Source of the DNA: Smallanthus sonchifolius
Taxonomy: Eukaryota > Streptophyta > Magnoliopsida > Asterales > Asteraceae
DNA: 64,000 nt
Direction: 5' to 3'
NCBI GenBank assembly: GCA_023525975.1
Contig: CM042030.1
Coordinates: 31,118,350 to 31,182,349, forward strand
Below the pieces are notes generated by a model, which had not been told where the DNA came from, did no database searches, and was given only the letters and a program-made list of their open reading frames with translations. Shown in pieces: positions 21,741 through 34,427 of this stretch; the first letter of the stretch is position 1, and each line of letters begins with the position of its first letter. Position numbers and translations under genes: made by a program.

Positions 21741-22282
21741 TACAAGTTAAACAATTTTGGGTACAATTCTTTCATTTCGTCCACTTTCTCCCAAGTCGCT
21801 TCTGACCCTTTTCTGTGTTTCCATTACACCATGACTAAAGGAATTGACTTATTGCGAAGTCGTTTTTCGGCTTAGTCAAGAATAGCTATCGATTCCACAG
21901 ATAGTTTAAACTGTTATCCACTTTGATCTCGTCATATGGTATGTGAGCTGTGTCTTCAGCAAGGCACTTGCGTATGTGCGACACGTGAAATGTAGGGTGA
22001 ATTCCACTAAGCTCATCGAGTAGGTCGAGTCTGTAAGCAACTTGACCCACTCTTGGTAAGATCTTGAACGGTACAACAAACCGTGGACTTAGTTTGCCAC
22101 GTTTTCTAAATCTGATAATTCCTTTCCTGGGAGACACTTTCAATAGTAGCATGTCCCCCACTTGAAACTCTAAATCCCTTCTTCTCTTATCCGCATATGA
22201 TTTTTGTCTGTCTTTTGCGGCTTTCATGCGTGCTTTGATCTGGTCGAATTTCTCGAAACTAGCTTTGACCACTTCGAGACTT
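21741..22282 (-). pseudogene. Integrase C-terminus and chromodomain of a minus-strand chromovirus
   Basis: An open frame (22272 down to 21886) carries the integrase C-terminal module: DRQKSYADKRRRDLEFQVGD, LLLKVSPRKGIIRFRKRGKL, SPRFVVPFKILPRVGQVAYR (the usual RYVGPF is RFVVPF) and HPTFHVSHIRKCLAED. After a stop and a frameshift the chromodomain can be followed to about 21741 (KHRKGSEATWEKVDEMKELY). The wording differs from the two Tekay elements, so it is a separate family. The catalytic core is missing: the fragment ends at 22282, where an Athila LTR begins. Confidence 0.8.
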
Positions 22283-23269
22283 GTGATGTGTGATGTTTGA
22301 TATAGTAAATATTATATAATAATATTTAGAGATTTTGGTTTCATGAGATCAGGTTTTAAATTTATAAAATGATAAATACTCAAACTTAAAACACACACAA
22401 TAGACAAGTGTACCTATCGCAGCGTAATATAGTTTAGGTAAGAACCAAGTATCGAATCAATTGACATGGTTGAGTTCCAGTACTCAACTTTTGTTATCGT
22501 TTAGCCGGTTTAATTAGTGAGTGGGTTTTGTATGCGTGTGAAGCAGAAAAGTAAATGATAGAAAAGTAAAGGACGGTAAAGTAAATAACAAAAATGTAAA
22601 AACGTGCGTGATGTGTGTAACAAGATTGTAAATAACAGAATAGTAAATAGCAGTAAAGTAAATATCTCATAAATGATCAGGTCACGAAGAGTATTGCTTT
22701 GAGCTTCGAATCCGCTTGGTATATGATAATGTTAAGCTGACTAATCCAGTGGTATGACTAATACAGATGTGTGACCCAGGTCACCGCTAGAGCCTCGTCC
22801 TCACGACATTTGGTTCACGAATTATAATCTTTAATGATAAAATTGTAGGACTCCCAGCTAAGGACGTTGTTACCCTCAACTCTTTGGTGTTATCTTCGAG
22901 TTGGTTTAGGACATCAAACTTAAGTGCTTAGTTATTATTATTAAAAGAGTGATTAGACTTTGTTCACTTGGAGGCGGTGTAACAATGAGACCATGTATAA
23001 AGACGTACCGTTCCCAACATGAGTTCATAAATTCTTGGTCTCATAACAAGTTCGTATAAAGACGTACGACCTTATTAATATTAACCAAGCCTTAGCTTAT
23101 CAAGATCCACTTGTATAAAGACGTATAAGCATCAAGAGAAGTTTGATTAAAAAGGTTTTACGGTCTTATACTTTAAAATCAAGAACACTAACAAGTGTAA
23201 AGACAAGTTTAGATAATAATAAAAAGCCCACCTACAAGGTGGTTTTAAGAGCGAATAATTAAAGACATA
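22283..23269 (-). repeat. Antisense Athila LTR, truncated
   Basis: This is the reverse complement of about 17425-18323 of the Athila LTR: CACACACAATAGACAAGTGT, TAGTTTAGGTAAGAACCAAG, CACCGCTAGAGCCTCGTCCT and AAAGACGTACGACCTTATTA all have inverse counterparts. Divergence is considerable. It ends at GAATAATTAAAGACATA (23269), so its U3 half is missing. Confidence 0.85.
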
Positions 23270-23275
23270 GAGTGA

Positions 23276-23659
23276 TGTAGTGCAAAAAACACATCTTTAT
23301 TCCAAGTGTTTTCATGTGTTTTTACTTAGTTTTATGTTCGTTTTGAGTCGTTTAAGTCTGTATTTGAGTCTGTGTTATGTCTACAGGTGCTCGTGAAGAT
23401 TACAAGTGAAAACCAGAAGAAACCGAACAAGAAAAGAAAGCCCAAGGATTAAAAGTGAAAAAGTTGGAAAATAGGTCCCTTACGGTACGCGAGGGAGGAG
23501 CTTCAGAGTCTCGCGGTACGCGAGGATTTCCAAAAAGGGCCGTGACTAATTTGTTCCTCACGGTATGCGAGGAACCCAGCCCAACCTCTCGCAGTACGTG
23601 AGAGGCCCGTAAATCCATAAAAAGCCCTAATTCGATTATAGATAGAATTGTAAGGCTAT
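23276..23659 (+). repeat. Start of another Athila-like LTR with repeated GC words
   Basis: Begins TGTAGTGCAAAAAACACATC and contains four variants of a self-complementary word of the type CTCGCGGTACGCGAG (about 23478-23608). These are followed by an A/T-rich TATA-like CCATAAAAAGCCC (about 23615). It is cut at 23659 by the LTR of copy A. Assignment to Athila rests on layout and start sequence. Confidence 0.5.
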
Positions 23660-23906
23660 TGTAGGTCCAGATTTCAATCGAAAATCACTCAACAGATCGA
23701 TTACACACACACGGGCGGAATCTGTGTGTATGGTGGTGAAACAGAGGGGTAGAAACAGAATTGGTAAAGATAAACAGGCAAACCACACATGAATCAACAC
23801 AAATAAGATATGAAATTGTAAGAACAACAGATGAAATAACTCCAAATGTGTATTGATTCAGAAAAACTGTGAAAGAGAGAATTTCTGGGTTACAGCCGCT
23901 ATCCAC
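23660..23906 (-). repeat. Distal part of the LTR of copia-derived copy A
   Basis: Read on the minus strand this continues the LTR at 45344-45033 across the 21-kb insertion and ends GGACCTACA at 23660. It aligns with copy B at 52544-52674 and 55190-55295, including GACATTTGGAG-like and TTTGCCTGTTTATC blocks. The joined LTR is about 559 bases and has TGTAG...CTACA ends. Confidence 0.85.
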
Positions 23907-24663
23907 TGTGACACATATGAAATTTCTGAAATCTAAAACATAGTGGTTGGGCTAAACCCAACTAGCCCCAATAAGGCCCAATAGAAATCCAAGCCTATTT
24001 GAGGCCAAATAAGGATCCAAGCCCGTTAGAGTTCCAAATTTGCTTAATCCGAACATCAAACTAGCCATTCGTTGTCACCTAATGACTCGTTACGTGATCA
24101 TGAGAATTTAAGATAGAATAGATGTATGTGCGCGATTATGTATATTTAAACGTTTAACACGCTAGACGCCGGCTTATAAACGGGTATGGTGCGCGATTAT
24201 GTATACTTAAGATAACAAACTATTAATAATAATTATTAATAGTTGTCTAAGAAGTCCGTTAGGATAATTTCACTTGAAATACGCATACGGATACGCAAAC
24301 CGCGTTAGACGCGCAAACGGGCAACCTTAATAGTATAAATACTATCAACCGGTAAATTGTTACGGAAAGTATTAAGACATACTTATTACAAAAAAAAACA
24401 TTTAGAAAGATAATATTAATAATCATAGTACGAGACGTTAAAATACGATAGATAGATTCAAAAACGCGTTGTTCACCTATAACGACTCGGATATCCCCCG
24501 ACAATAAATTATAACAAAATAATTATTTTAGATAATTATTTCGTTGTTATTAGTTATTAATTACGAGAAGTAATTAAACCAGAACGATTTTACGCGACGT
24601 TACACTATTAACTTACGGGTTGATACGCGATACTGGTAGGTTGTTTACCCATTTAAAACCCTA

Positions 24664-24672
24664 GGTATAAAA
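24664..24672 (+). promoter_or_regulatory. TATA box of the LARD LTR
   Basis: GGTATAAAAAGAAAAGG in both LTRs (here and near 41329), followed about 40 bases later by the CA-rich CACAACCTAACACACAC that could hold the start site. This would set the U3/R border. Confidence 0.6.
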
Positions 24673-27641
24673 AGAAAAGGATTTCCTTATCCCTTCATTT
24701 GCACAACCTAACACACACATATGTGTGTGAACGAGAGAGATACAGGAGAGTGAAGGGGGATCCGCCAGCTCAACTCCGGCACCTCCCCTCCGACGATCGA
24801 CGACGGAAACCCGCAACACACGACAGACGGGGCGGCGGCGGTAATGGGAGGATCGGACCAAACGACTACCAGGGATGGAATCCGTCGTAGGAGTGAGGTT
24901 CCAGTGAAGGAAAGGGGCGGCGATGGGCACGGGAAAGCGGACAGAAGCCGCTACAGGTAGCAACAACGTGGTGGTTCTGATCCCGGGAGACGACAGCGAC
25001 CAACACCCCTTTCTTCCCCCCCCCCTTCGTGGTTCCGGGTTTTAACGGGAACTCCGACAACCATGGGTCTTCCTATTCACCAGACAGCTAGGTCTTGAGA
25101 CACCAACAGGCTCCTTACAAGACCCGGTCAAATGGGAGTTTCGGCGAGTGGGATCTGTACAAGTCCGGCGAGACTCGTCTTTCTGGCCATCCTCGTTTAT
25201 CCGACAAGGGCTCGAACCACGACAGTCGTCTCAGGAGGCGCTCCCAACCAGCCCAACGCTACCTTCATCACCTGTTTCAGTCTTCCGGCCAAGATCTGGG
25301 ATTCCGGTGAGCTTCTTCTCATTTTCTTGTTATTCCGGGATTTAGATCTACACTATTGTACTAATTTGTTCTCGGTTTGATGTTCCGGCTAGTCTTCGAC
25401 GACCATATCTCGTCTTGTAGGGTTGCCAATCATCCCGATCTACAAGGTTGGAGTTATGTTTTATCAAAGTCTAATAGATTACATTACGGTTAGGTATTGT
25501 CGTTAGATCGGTTGAACTTGTGACCGGGTTTCATTCCCGTGTTTTTGTATGGACTTTTGGACAGGTTGTGGTGAAGACGGGATGGCACCCGGATAGGCGG
25601 GACTGTTCGGGTCGTTCCCGACGGCCTCGGTTTTCGGTCCACAAACGTCAACGGTGTCATCGGTCTCCTAAACGGGTCATTTACGAGCGGATTCATGTAC
25701 GAGTTAAAAGGTATAAACGTGCGCTAAACAATTTACATTTAAGTATAAGGAAACTAAACGCGTGTGTGATTAATGATTTGGTAAACGGTAAAAATAAATA
25801 TTAACCTAACAATTAATATTAACGTTTCGAGTTAACGTGTTGTCAATGAGAGGTTTCCTTTCAATTTATATATATAAATTACACAATAAATGAAAACGTA
25901 AACGGGTAATGAGTAAGACGAGAATTTTAATACAACTAACGGCCATTATATATATGTATATATATACGAATAATAATTGTCACTTTAACCGTATAAACGG
26001 TTACAAGATACTCGTTATATATAAACCGTTGATACTTATTATTTGAGATAAAATGGATAACGAATACATTTTGTATAAACTTGTATATGGGATAATACAT
26101 ATGGACATTTCGAAACTTATACAAATATTACTTTTGCGTTATCAACTAAACGAGGGTTTCCTAGACAACAATAATAAATACGCTTACGTTACATATGTAG
26201 ATAGACATTCGGATCCGAACACACCTATATATATATATATACTTATCATACAAAATCGGACAATTAATTGTTAAATATAATATACGAATACAAGAATAAA
26301 TAAACATATGACTTTGATGTTTTTGAATATATATTGATATGAACAGTTTCGAAACATAACACGTATAATATCATGAACAAATAGTACAAACGAATATGTA
26401 TTTATATGTGTTCATATCTCGTTCTAAATGATAGTTAACATATATACATAGAATATAAAGATATGTTTTGTAAGAAGACAAACTAGTATACGATTACTCG
26501 AGACGTTTATATTCAATGAGTAAAGTTATATGTACATATAGGTTTTCGGTTAAAACTCGGATAAATAAAATATGTTAACTGAATGTACTAAACTAAGTAT
26601 ATTTATGCGTATATGTTTACGCAAGTCCGAACAAATCCTAATAAGTAACGTTTATTTGAGAAATACAATACGGTACAAACATATTTTAAGATTTTGAAAC
26701 TATATAAATATATGAGTACGTATATATTTATAACGACTTGTACGAAGATATTATTAAGTCTTGAAACGGTTTTATTAAGACATAGAGTTGCACACGTTCT
26801 GTTAAGAGTCACATGAATACGAAGGATTAATTTTTACCACAAACGCATACAGTTAGACACATTTGGGTGCGTGGCGAATTAACACTTTCAAACATGACTA
26901 TGGGAACATAATCGAGTAGAGAATACTTGTTTGATCTAAGTAACTAATATTACCGACCGTTAAATAGACACCGTATATTGAACCGGTAATACCTTTAAGA
27001 ATCCACAGAGCTCAACCGCACACGTGACAACTTGACGCAAGTTTAGATTTACCTTATAACATTAGGGTTAGTTCATAAAGCTCTTAAAGTACCTACAGGT
27101 ATCGTATGACTCGAGTAGGACATAGACCCGCTACTATCGTATTACGTGGACTTTGGTTTTCGTTGGTGCATAAAGGATGTTATCACTCCTCCAGGTGAGT
27201 TTCACAGCCCCCTTTTAACTTTTAAATGTTTTAGAAACACTGGGGGAAAACATACTTGCTTACAAGTTTGAAAACATGAGACATCATTGTTTACTACAGT
27301 TGGGAATATCATTGCCTGATACATTCGGGAAAACATAAAACGTACTTACAAACATTTCATATGGCAAAACACCCGTGTCATGGTTTGGTTATGCCTCATG
27401 TATGTACAGATTATTCGTAATCCTAGCTAGTTTACGGATGGGTCAAACATTACTTGTTTTGTTTATCATATTCATTGAAACGTTTTCGGGCAGATGGATC
27501 TGCCAATCATTTACACACAAATGGTTTTGCCATTCGTTTATTTGCGAAAGTTTTTATCGATGTTTTCAAGGAAAACAGTTTCGTATTATGGCCAAGTACA
27601 CAGTATCAATGTTTTCAGGAAAAACAACTTATTTTAAGACT

Positions 27642-27775
27642 ATGACGTCATCACATGTTTTCTGTTGGAAAACGACCCATTTTATGACTATGAAGTCATC
27701 AAGAGTTTTCATTGGGAAAACGACTCATTTTATGACTACGAAGTCATTACATGTTTTCAGGAAAACAGTTTCATA
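27642..27775 (+). repeat. 48-bp minisatellite with TGACGTCA-like core
   Basis: Units start at 27642, 27690 and 27738. Each begins ATGACGTCAT or a one-base variant and includes GGGAAAACGACTCATTTTATGACT-like sequence. The first carries a perfect TGACGTCA palindrome, a bZIP-type site. The same array is in the other LTR at 44534-44667. Confidence 0.8.
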
Positions 27776-28142
27776 CTATGGCCACTTATACATCATCAAA
27801 AGGAAAACTGCTTTTCATTGCAATAATTAAACCTGTGAACTCACCAACATTACGTTGACATTTTTAAGTATGTTTTTCAGGTAACACGTAGCTATGGCAC
27901 GGTTGGAATAGGTTAACGATTCGGATTAAAGCCTAGAAGCCGAAGACATATAACTGTTAAACCTCAAGTCGATTTTGATATATATATGGATTTAGGTCAA
28001 TGTACTATTTTATGTTAGTATCAAATGATGCTCAACATCTTAGAAGTCTTTATTTAGCTTCCGCTGTTGTGTAATGTTACCAATCGTTACAACCTTGATT
28101 TATTTATTTATTTATTAAGTAAATAAATTTAGGGGTGTGATA

Positions 28143-30824
28143 GATTGGTATCAGAGTCAATGGTTTTAGCGAATTTGGTTTATTTAGTGACACCTAGGCT
28201 CTAACCATACCCATTTAGGGACCGAAATTTTTAAGACTACGACTTGAGCATAGCAATTCCAACCGTTTCCGAGCAACTTGAGTAGATCATTAGTGTATGT
28301 AGTTACACTAGGGTAGCATTTGCTACACTAATATATAATACAATTACATAGCACAAGGAATAAACATTTAACACATACAACAACGTGTAAATAATACACA
28401 TCTACAACATTACTCAACGAATTATCACTATTCGGATTACAAATCAAGCCACTCGTGTATCTAGTTCAACTATGGAGTTAGTTTCCTTTTCTAACCTATG
28501 TTGTCTCCACTTGGTGTGATATGTATACCCTCCTTCATGATCTGCTGGGTTGGATGATTAAAACTTTCGCCATGAGATATGGCAAACAGGACTACCCAAG
28601 CAGAAGAGAATCCGAGGTGGATATGTAGGACTAAACGGGAGAGAACTCCACTGGTCAGGAGACCCATATACTCATCGGGATCATGTTGATCTGCACGTAC
28701 ATACAAACTTGGAACATAATTTGCTCGACACAAATTTGAGGATTTCTACCCTAACATAGTGCCTGATCTCCACCACACTCATCCTGTTATTAGAGGACAC
28801 CGATTTTGCCTCTTTAACATCAACTCCATCCAGCAGCAAGCGATAGTCGGCAAATTCATGAGCATTGATACACATGACTTAGAGTAACCCAATAGAATGT
28901 ATACACTTGTACTCGAGAATTCAACATGATCTAATGAACATTTTAACTCCCTTTTAACTTAGCGCTTATGATAAGGAAAACACTAGAGGGACCATGCGAA
29001 GTAAAATATCATTTCGGGTGCAAACGTAATCATTATGGACATGGAAAGTCTAGTGAGTCTTACTGTCCGAGCTAATGTTCATGATTAATCTGAATTCCTA
29101 ATCTCAATTCCCAGTCTTTCGATTAATGATCAAAATTACCATAACCAAAGTGTTGAACCAAAAGGGCATCAGATGACGCAACGTGGAAATGTACATCATC
29201 TCCTTCATCTTCGAATTCTAATGAGTCCAAAATTCTTGTCGAGACCTCATTGGCACGAAAATACTAACCAAAATCTGAACAGTTCTATTCTCGGTAATTT
29301 GACCTCGGTATTTGGACCGAATTTAGGAATTCTTTATAAAATACTGCCTCAACTTTTGAGATTGCGTTACGGGTTGTCTCTTTTTGATTTCGTTATTTCT
29401 CGATCAACGCACGTGAACGCTCTTCAGTCTAGCATGAATCGAACCTTAACAATTCGGACTCCTCAATTAGACATTCATGTAACATTCTCGTAGTTCTGAA
29501 ATAACAAGAGAAATTTAAATTGAATCTAACCAACCGTTAGTGGATCTTAAACGACGAAGATTTTCGCTCATCCATTTTTACTTACTGACTCATATCCTTC
29601 GAGACTCCGCTTGTCGTGGAAACTCCATGTTAATCCTTACAACGATCAATACTTGCAGTAATTGCACAATTATTATTGGGGATCACGACGTAATCTCAGG
29701 GTCTATCTTATAATGCAATATCACAATTACTTGAAATTTACATCAGAAGCGCTATGCACCAACTCTCGTCAAGGGAATTTAATTTGACTCTCTTACACGT
29801 GACACCTATAAGGCATTGTGGAAACCCGACTTGAGACAAGTGAACAACTTTACGTCCTTTGTACTTACATTTCCCTAAGGATCGTCTTGTTGGTTGAGTA
29901 TCTGATTTTAGCCTACAGGAGGGACATGTTCACACCTCTTACCCCCAACCTTCAAGGGTTAAAGAGCTCTACAGAAACTATTGTTAGGAAACGACTTCTT
30001 AACACATGCTTAGGGAAAATACAAAACTTCGACATTTAACACTCATTACCTCCATTTCGTGACTTAAACCCTTGTGCTAAGGACTTTAAGGAAATAAATG
30101 ATATGAGTAAAATACCTAATGGTAAGTCACGATAATACCATTTGAATGTTAAGGAAGTTGCAGACATACTGTAATATCAGTTGCTAACAAGTTCTGAAAA
30201 CTCTTGATCCTTTCCAACCGACTTTGATAGGAAATCAAGGACCTAAGTTGAAATTGAGAGTTTATTTCCGTGTTCTATGATTGATAATAGTCTATAGTTG
30301 TATGCTACCAGAAAGATGAACACAGGATGAATCATAGCCGACTCTGCTCTTTTGAAGGGCTACACATACATTTTTTTTTCTTTCGACTTCTCAACTTTCC
30401 TTCTAATTTATTATTACCCTCCCAAGATCTTTTGGGAATATCTACGCGTTATCTTTAAGGAACATAAGTGCATGACGTCCTCGCGTTTGGCGACTCTCTG
30501 AAATTAACTTCCGTCTACTTCTGACATCCGCTTAATGAGAAGTCAAGCCTTTGACTAAACTGGCCATTATCACCTCACAGTCTACCGATATAATGGGTAT
30601 GTGGTTAGAAAATGAATAGAAGTAAAGCTGAGTACTAACACTCAGTAACTGATGGGATATCCGTTCTCCCTTTTTCTTTGCACCCCATGAAGATCCATTT
30701 ACCTCTGGTAACTGTTGAACCAAACCAACTTGACGATTCCCAAATACATTAACATTTCTTCCTTCTTCATCTAGACTCACCCTCATCTTCTGATGAATCA
30801 TAAAAGTCTAGATGACTAAATAAT
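28143..30824 (+). other. LARD interior, left part, with primer site
   Basis: GATTGGTATCAGAGTCAATGG at 28143-28163 contains the tRNA-iMet primer site. The rest is of balanced composition but without a credible gene. The longest open stretches (29173-29493 +, 28491-28733 - and 30532-30801 -) show no retroviral motif and no upstream logic. I looked for zinc knuckle, DTGA, FIDD and integrase motifs and found none. The segment is cut at 30824 by the nested element. Confidence 0.7.
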
Positions 30825-31524
30825 TGTAGAACCAAAGACTGATGGCTTCTTAATTATTCTAAGTACAAATGTTGTTGATAGGCTTATCAGCAGCATTCAA
30901 CACATGTTGCTGCTAATAGGCTTATCAGCAGCATTCAACACATGTTGCTGCTGATAGGCCTACAAGCAGCATTCAGCACTTGTTGCTGCTGATAGGCTTA
31001 TCAGCAGCATCATTCTCATTCTTGCTGCTGATAGCTATGTTCCTTGAAGACAAATCGTTGCAGCTGACTATCCATGCCAAGCGTCACTGACAACTTTCTG
31101 CAAAAGCAACTGACACACTAAAAGCAAAAGGAACCTCAAAGGTGCAACCACTGACGGACGGCAATGCTCTTCTCCAGACATGCAACCAATGATGCATAAA
31201 GAAGACGCTTCAATAAAGTTAGCTAGTTTAGCTTTAACGTGTAAAATTATCTTTTGTATAAAAGATCAACGGTGTGTGTTCGATCTGATCCTTAGAATCA
31301 AGGGTCTGTCTTGATTCTAAGTTAGTATAAATACTATGTAAACACTTCATTGTAAGTGTGCTTCTTCACAGAGTTTTCATTTGTAATCGTTTATTCACTA
31401 AGCTTAATACAAGAGCGATCTTACTAGTATTCTTTCTGTCTGTTCGATTACATTTGTGTAGTTGTTATTGTTTCCGCCAATTTCAACTAAGAATACAACC
31501 ATCTTGTAATTTCATGATCCTACA
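30825..31524 (+). repeat. 5' LTR of the nested copia-derived element
   Basis: Starts TGTAGAACCAAAG and ends GATCCTACA. TATA box at about 31326-31334 (AGTATAAATACT). Contains the hairpin array at 30871-31034. The 3' LTR lacks a 44-base piece present here (about 31370-31413) between short matching GAG/AGCG ends. Confidence 0.9.
30871..31034 (+). repeat. Array of self-complementary GCTGATAGGCTTATCAGC words
   Basis: Three units of 35-38 bases and a partial fourth, each holding the palindrome GCTGATAGGCTTATCAGC or a variant, linked by ATTCAACACATGTT. Each could fold as a strong hairpin in RNA or DNA. The 3' LTR has the same array at 39428-39591. It lies upstream of the TATA box. Confidence 0.9.
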
Positions 31525-31525
31525 A

Positions 31526-31539
31526 GTGGTATCAGAGCT
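31526..31539 (+). other. Primer binding site (tRNA-iMet) of the nested element
   Basis: GTGGTATCAGAGCT directly follows the LTR end with one spacer base, the standard copia primer site. Confidence 0.9.
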
Positions 31540-31635
31540 TTGGCTCAGATTAAACAAACTAACTCTTGTTTAATCACTTCTGGTTCTATTCTAAACTCTT
31601 TTGTTTTATCAAGTCACCAAAACAACCAAACAAAA

Positions 31636-34427
31636 ATGGCACAAAGCAATGGTTTTGAAGACATCGGAAGCATCAACCGACCACCAAGATTGGTGTCTGG
31701 AGAAGACTACGACATGTGGAAAAATCGCATGGAAAGTTTTTTCTGCTATCAGGAGTACGGAATGTGGAAATCCATCAGGGATGGACCCTACATTCCCATG
31801 GTGGCATCTGCTGACTCTGGAGGACCATCAGTTCCAAAGGATCCCTCCAAGTACTCAGATGAAGATATTAAAAAAAATGGAGGTAGACTTCAAGGCACTA
31901 GGAGCTATCCAAATGTGCCTTCCAAATGAAGTTTTTCATAACTTCATAAGTCACAAAACCGCCAAAGAGCTTTGGGAGGCTCTTGAGAAGATGTTTGCTG
32001 GCTCAGAAGAAGTCAAAGAACAGAAGGGACATCCTGAAGCAGCAGTACGAAAACTTCGTATGGAAGGAAGGTGAGTCCCTAACTGTTTTATATAATAGAT
32101 TTACTTATCTTATAGGTGAGCTGCAATGCTCAAAGGTGAAACTGGAGAATGAGGATATTCTCAAAAAGTTCATCAGGTCTTTACCTAGCTGCTAGACACT
32201 CTACACGGTGTCCATTAGAAGAACTGAGAATCTGAAGACTCTCCAAACGACTGAGCTCTTCGGTATGCTGAAGACTTATGAGCTAGAGATGATTCAGGAA
32301 AAAGAACGAAGCTCAAGCTACCAAACAGCTTCAACATCCACCACCACCTCTTCTGCTTTTCACTCTGAGCACTCAGGCCCCAGTACCAGCAACTACTATC
32401 CTCCCATAGTCACACATCCTTAAACTCCCACCTCTAAAACAAACATATCACCATTTCTTCTTGAAGCTCCTTCTCAAGCCTCAACCACTGTTGCTTTTGT
32501 TTCTGAAAACTCAAGCAACATGTACTTTATCAAGGAGGATCTTGAGTGTTTCCATCCAGATGATCTAGAAGAAATGGATATACAGCATTCGTATGCCATG
32601 CTCTCCATAAGAGGAAAAAGGTTCTACTCTAGAACTGGAAGACCCATTCCAAGCAACAGCTCAAACACCAGAGTTAGTTTGGATAAAAGCAAATTGAAAT
32701 GTTACAACTGTAACCAACTAGGTCATTTTTCTAGAGAATACAAGGCACCTAGGACAAACCCAACAGCTCACCAAGCCCAACCAAGACATCAACAGCAACA
32801 AGCTACTCCTCCAGCTCAAACTGTAGCTTGTGCAGCTGTTGGAACATCTGACTTTGACTGGAGCTTCCAGTATGAAGATCTGCCTACTAACAACCAAGCT
32901 CTTATGGCAGACACAACTGAGATACCGCCTCAGGTATATGAACATCTATGTTCCCAAGCCTGTATTGATAAGGTCTTAGGCTATAGAAAGCATAATCAAA
33001 ACCTAATAGATCAAAATGAAGAGTTTCATCAAATGAAATCTGAATTCAAAAAGGTCGAAGACAGTTACAAAGAAAAAATTAACTGCCTAAAGAAAGAGAT
33101 TTCATCATTAAAACATGAACAAACCAATCTTGAAACTCAGATTGATGATCTACTGGCCAGATTAAAAGCTACCAGAGCAGAATTGGCAGAACAAAAGGTT
33201 CATGTCGACAAATATGAATTTGCATCCAAAAAGCTGCAAAGACTTTTGGATGCTCAAATTCATGATAAGGTAAAAATTGGTGTGGGGTATCATGCTGAAC
33301 AATATCAAGTCGTTGCACCTCCTGCTGACTACATGACCATTAATGAACCAAGCTTCAATCTGGCAAATCTTGATATGGCCAACAAAAATCTTGATCCTTC
33401 TAAGGATGAACCATTGGTACAAGAATGCACTACCTCATCAGAATCTGATTCAACTTACTCAGACTCCACTAAAACAAGTGAAGCTTCATCTCCTCCTGCC
33501 CCTCAAGTCACTCTGACTAAAGATGAAGTCCATTCAGCACAAGTACCAGCCATTTCAGTACCAGTTCCTACACCATTCAAACAAATCAAAATTAGCTATC
33601 CTCCAGAAGGTAGGAAGCTAAATACTGAAAAGGGCTTGTCCTCATCTTAAGTCCAGCCAAGGAAGGTGTTTGACACATGTCATGCGCCTGGAGAAAGGGT
33701 TCCATATGTTCAAAAAACATTGGAAGAAGCTACTTTTGAGCACAACAAAGCTCACCCTTGGAATTTCAAAGACCTTTTCAAAAGAAAGGATTATGTGCAT
33801 CTTTTAAGGGATAAAATGGAAAGATCATGTTTTGTCTGTGGGAAATATAACCACACTGCCAGCACCTGCTTCTACTACCTTCAGCAGCAAATAAATCTCA
33901 AGCAACATGCCTTTGAGAAGACAAAGAAGAACAAACAGGTAAGAAGTTTTGAAGCGAAGACAACTCAATTCAGAAAATCTCTTTCTCCACCAAGGGAATA
34001 GTTGTCAAAACCTCAACAATCTTGCATCATCTATGGAAAATCAGACCACCTTGCTGCAAATTGTAAGTCTAATCCTTTCAATCAGATTCTTCTTCCAACC
34101 CCAGTTATACAAAAGCCTATCAATAAGGTGAAGAAGAATAAGCATACAGCTGTTTCTAAGCCATCAACAGCCAAAATAACTGCTACTGATCGAGTACAGC
34201 CCAAGCAACCAAAAGGAAAGCCTTCAGCTTCAACAAAGTCTGCAGCTGCTCAAGTAAAACCATCAGTAGCAACAAAATCTGCTGCTGATAAGCCTAAATC
34301 CTCAGATACAACGTCTGCTATTGAAAAGACAAAGAGAGCCGGAAAACCACCAACTCAACAATGGAAGGTAAAGAAACCACCAAGTATCATCATCGGTTCA
34401 GTTGAGTGCGTCTATCCTCTGTTGTAA
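31636..34427 (+). pseudogene. gag: Copia-type gag of the nested element, with long C-terminal extension
   Basis: ATG at 31636 opens MAQSNGFEDIGSINRPPRLV and GEDYDMWKNRMESFF, the N-terminus of copia gag. An A-run near 31870 shifts the frame; a second shift lies near 32020. The UBN2-like core follows (KTAKELWEALEKMFAGSEE, FVWKEGESLTVLYNRF). TAG at 32193 and TAA at 32421 interrupt it. Zinc knuckle one is CYNCNQLGHFSREYKAP, with its last Cys replaced by Tyr. A coiled-coil region (about 33000-33240) and a Ser/Pro-rich linker follow. TAA at 33648 precedes a second knuckle, CFVCGKYNHTASTC. TAG at 33999 precedes a third, degenerate one, CIIYGKSDHLAANC. A Lys/Ala-rich tail ends at 34427, before where a protease would normally start. 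Confidence 0.85.

Larger units (their letters stand above)
23907..28142 (+). repeat. 5' LTR of the LARD-like element
   Basis: Starts TGTGACACATATG and ends GGGGTGTGATA (the other LTR ends GTGTGACA). It shares nearly its whole length with 40571-45032. A TATA box is at about 24664; GC-rich leader with C-runs follows at 24750-25100. A 48-bp minisatellite lies near the end. Compared with the 3' LTR it lacks 232 bases (see 44023-44254). Open frames inside are not conserved in coding sense and carry no domain. Confidence 0.9.

Noticed and set aside
25016..25024. Nine-base C run in the LARD LTR (also near 41679)
   Set aside because: Homopolymer present in both LTRs with small length differences; too simple to interpret and prone to sequencing error.
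24661..25380. Overlapping ORFs on both strands in the GC-rich leader of the LARD LTR, repeated at 41370-41950
   Set aside because: They occur in all frames of a GC-rich leader and are broken differently in the two LTRs; not coding.
29173..29493. 106-codon ORF in the LARD interior
   Set aside because: No zinc knuckle, protease, RT or integrase motif, and no related frame elsewhere in the window.
30871..31034. Palindromic repeats resembling a CRISPR array
   Set aside because: Spacers are nearly identical between units, the array is in both LTRs of a plant retroelement, and no cas gene exists; this is LTR structure.
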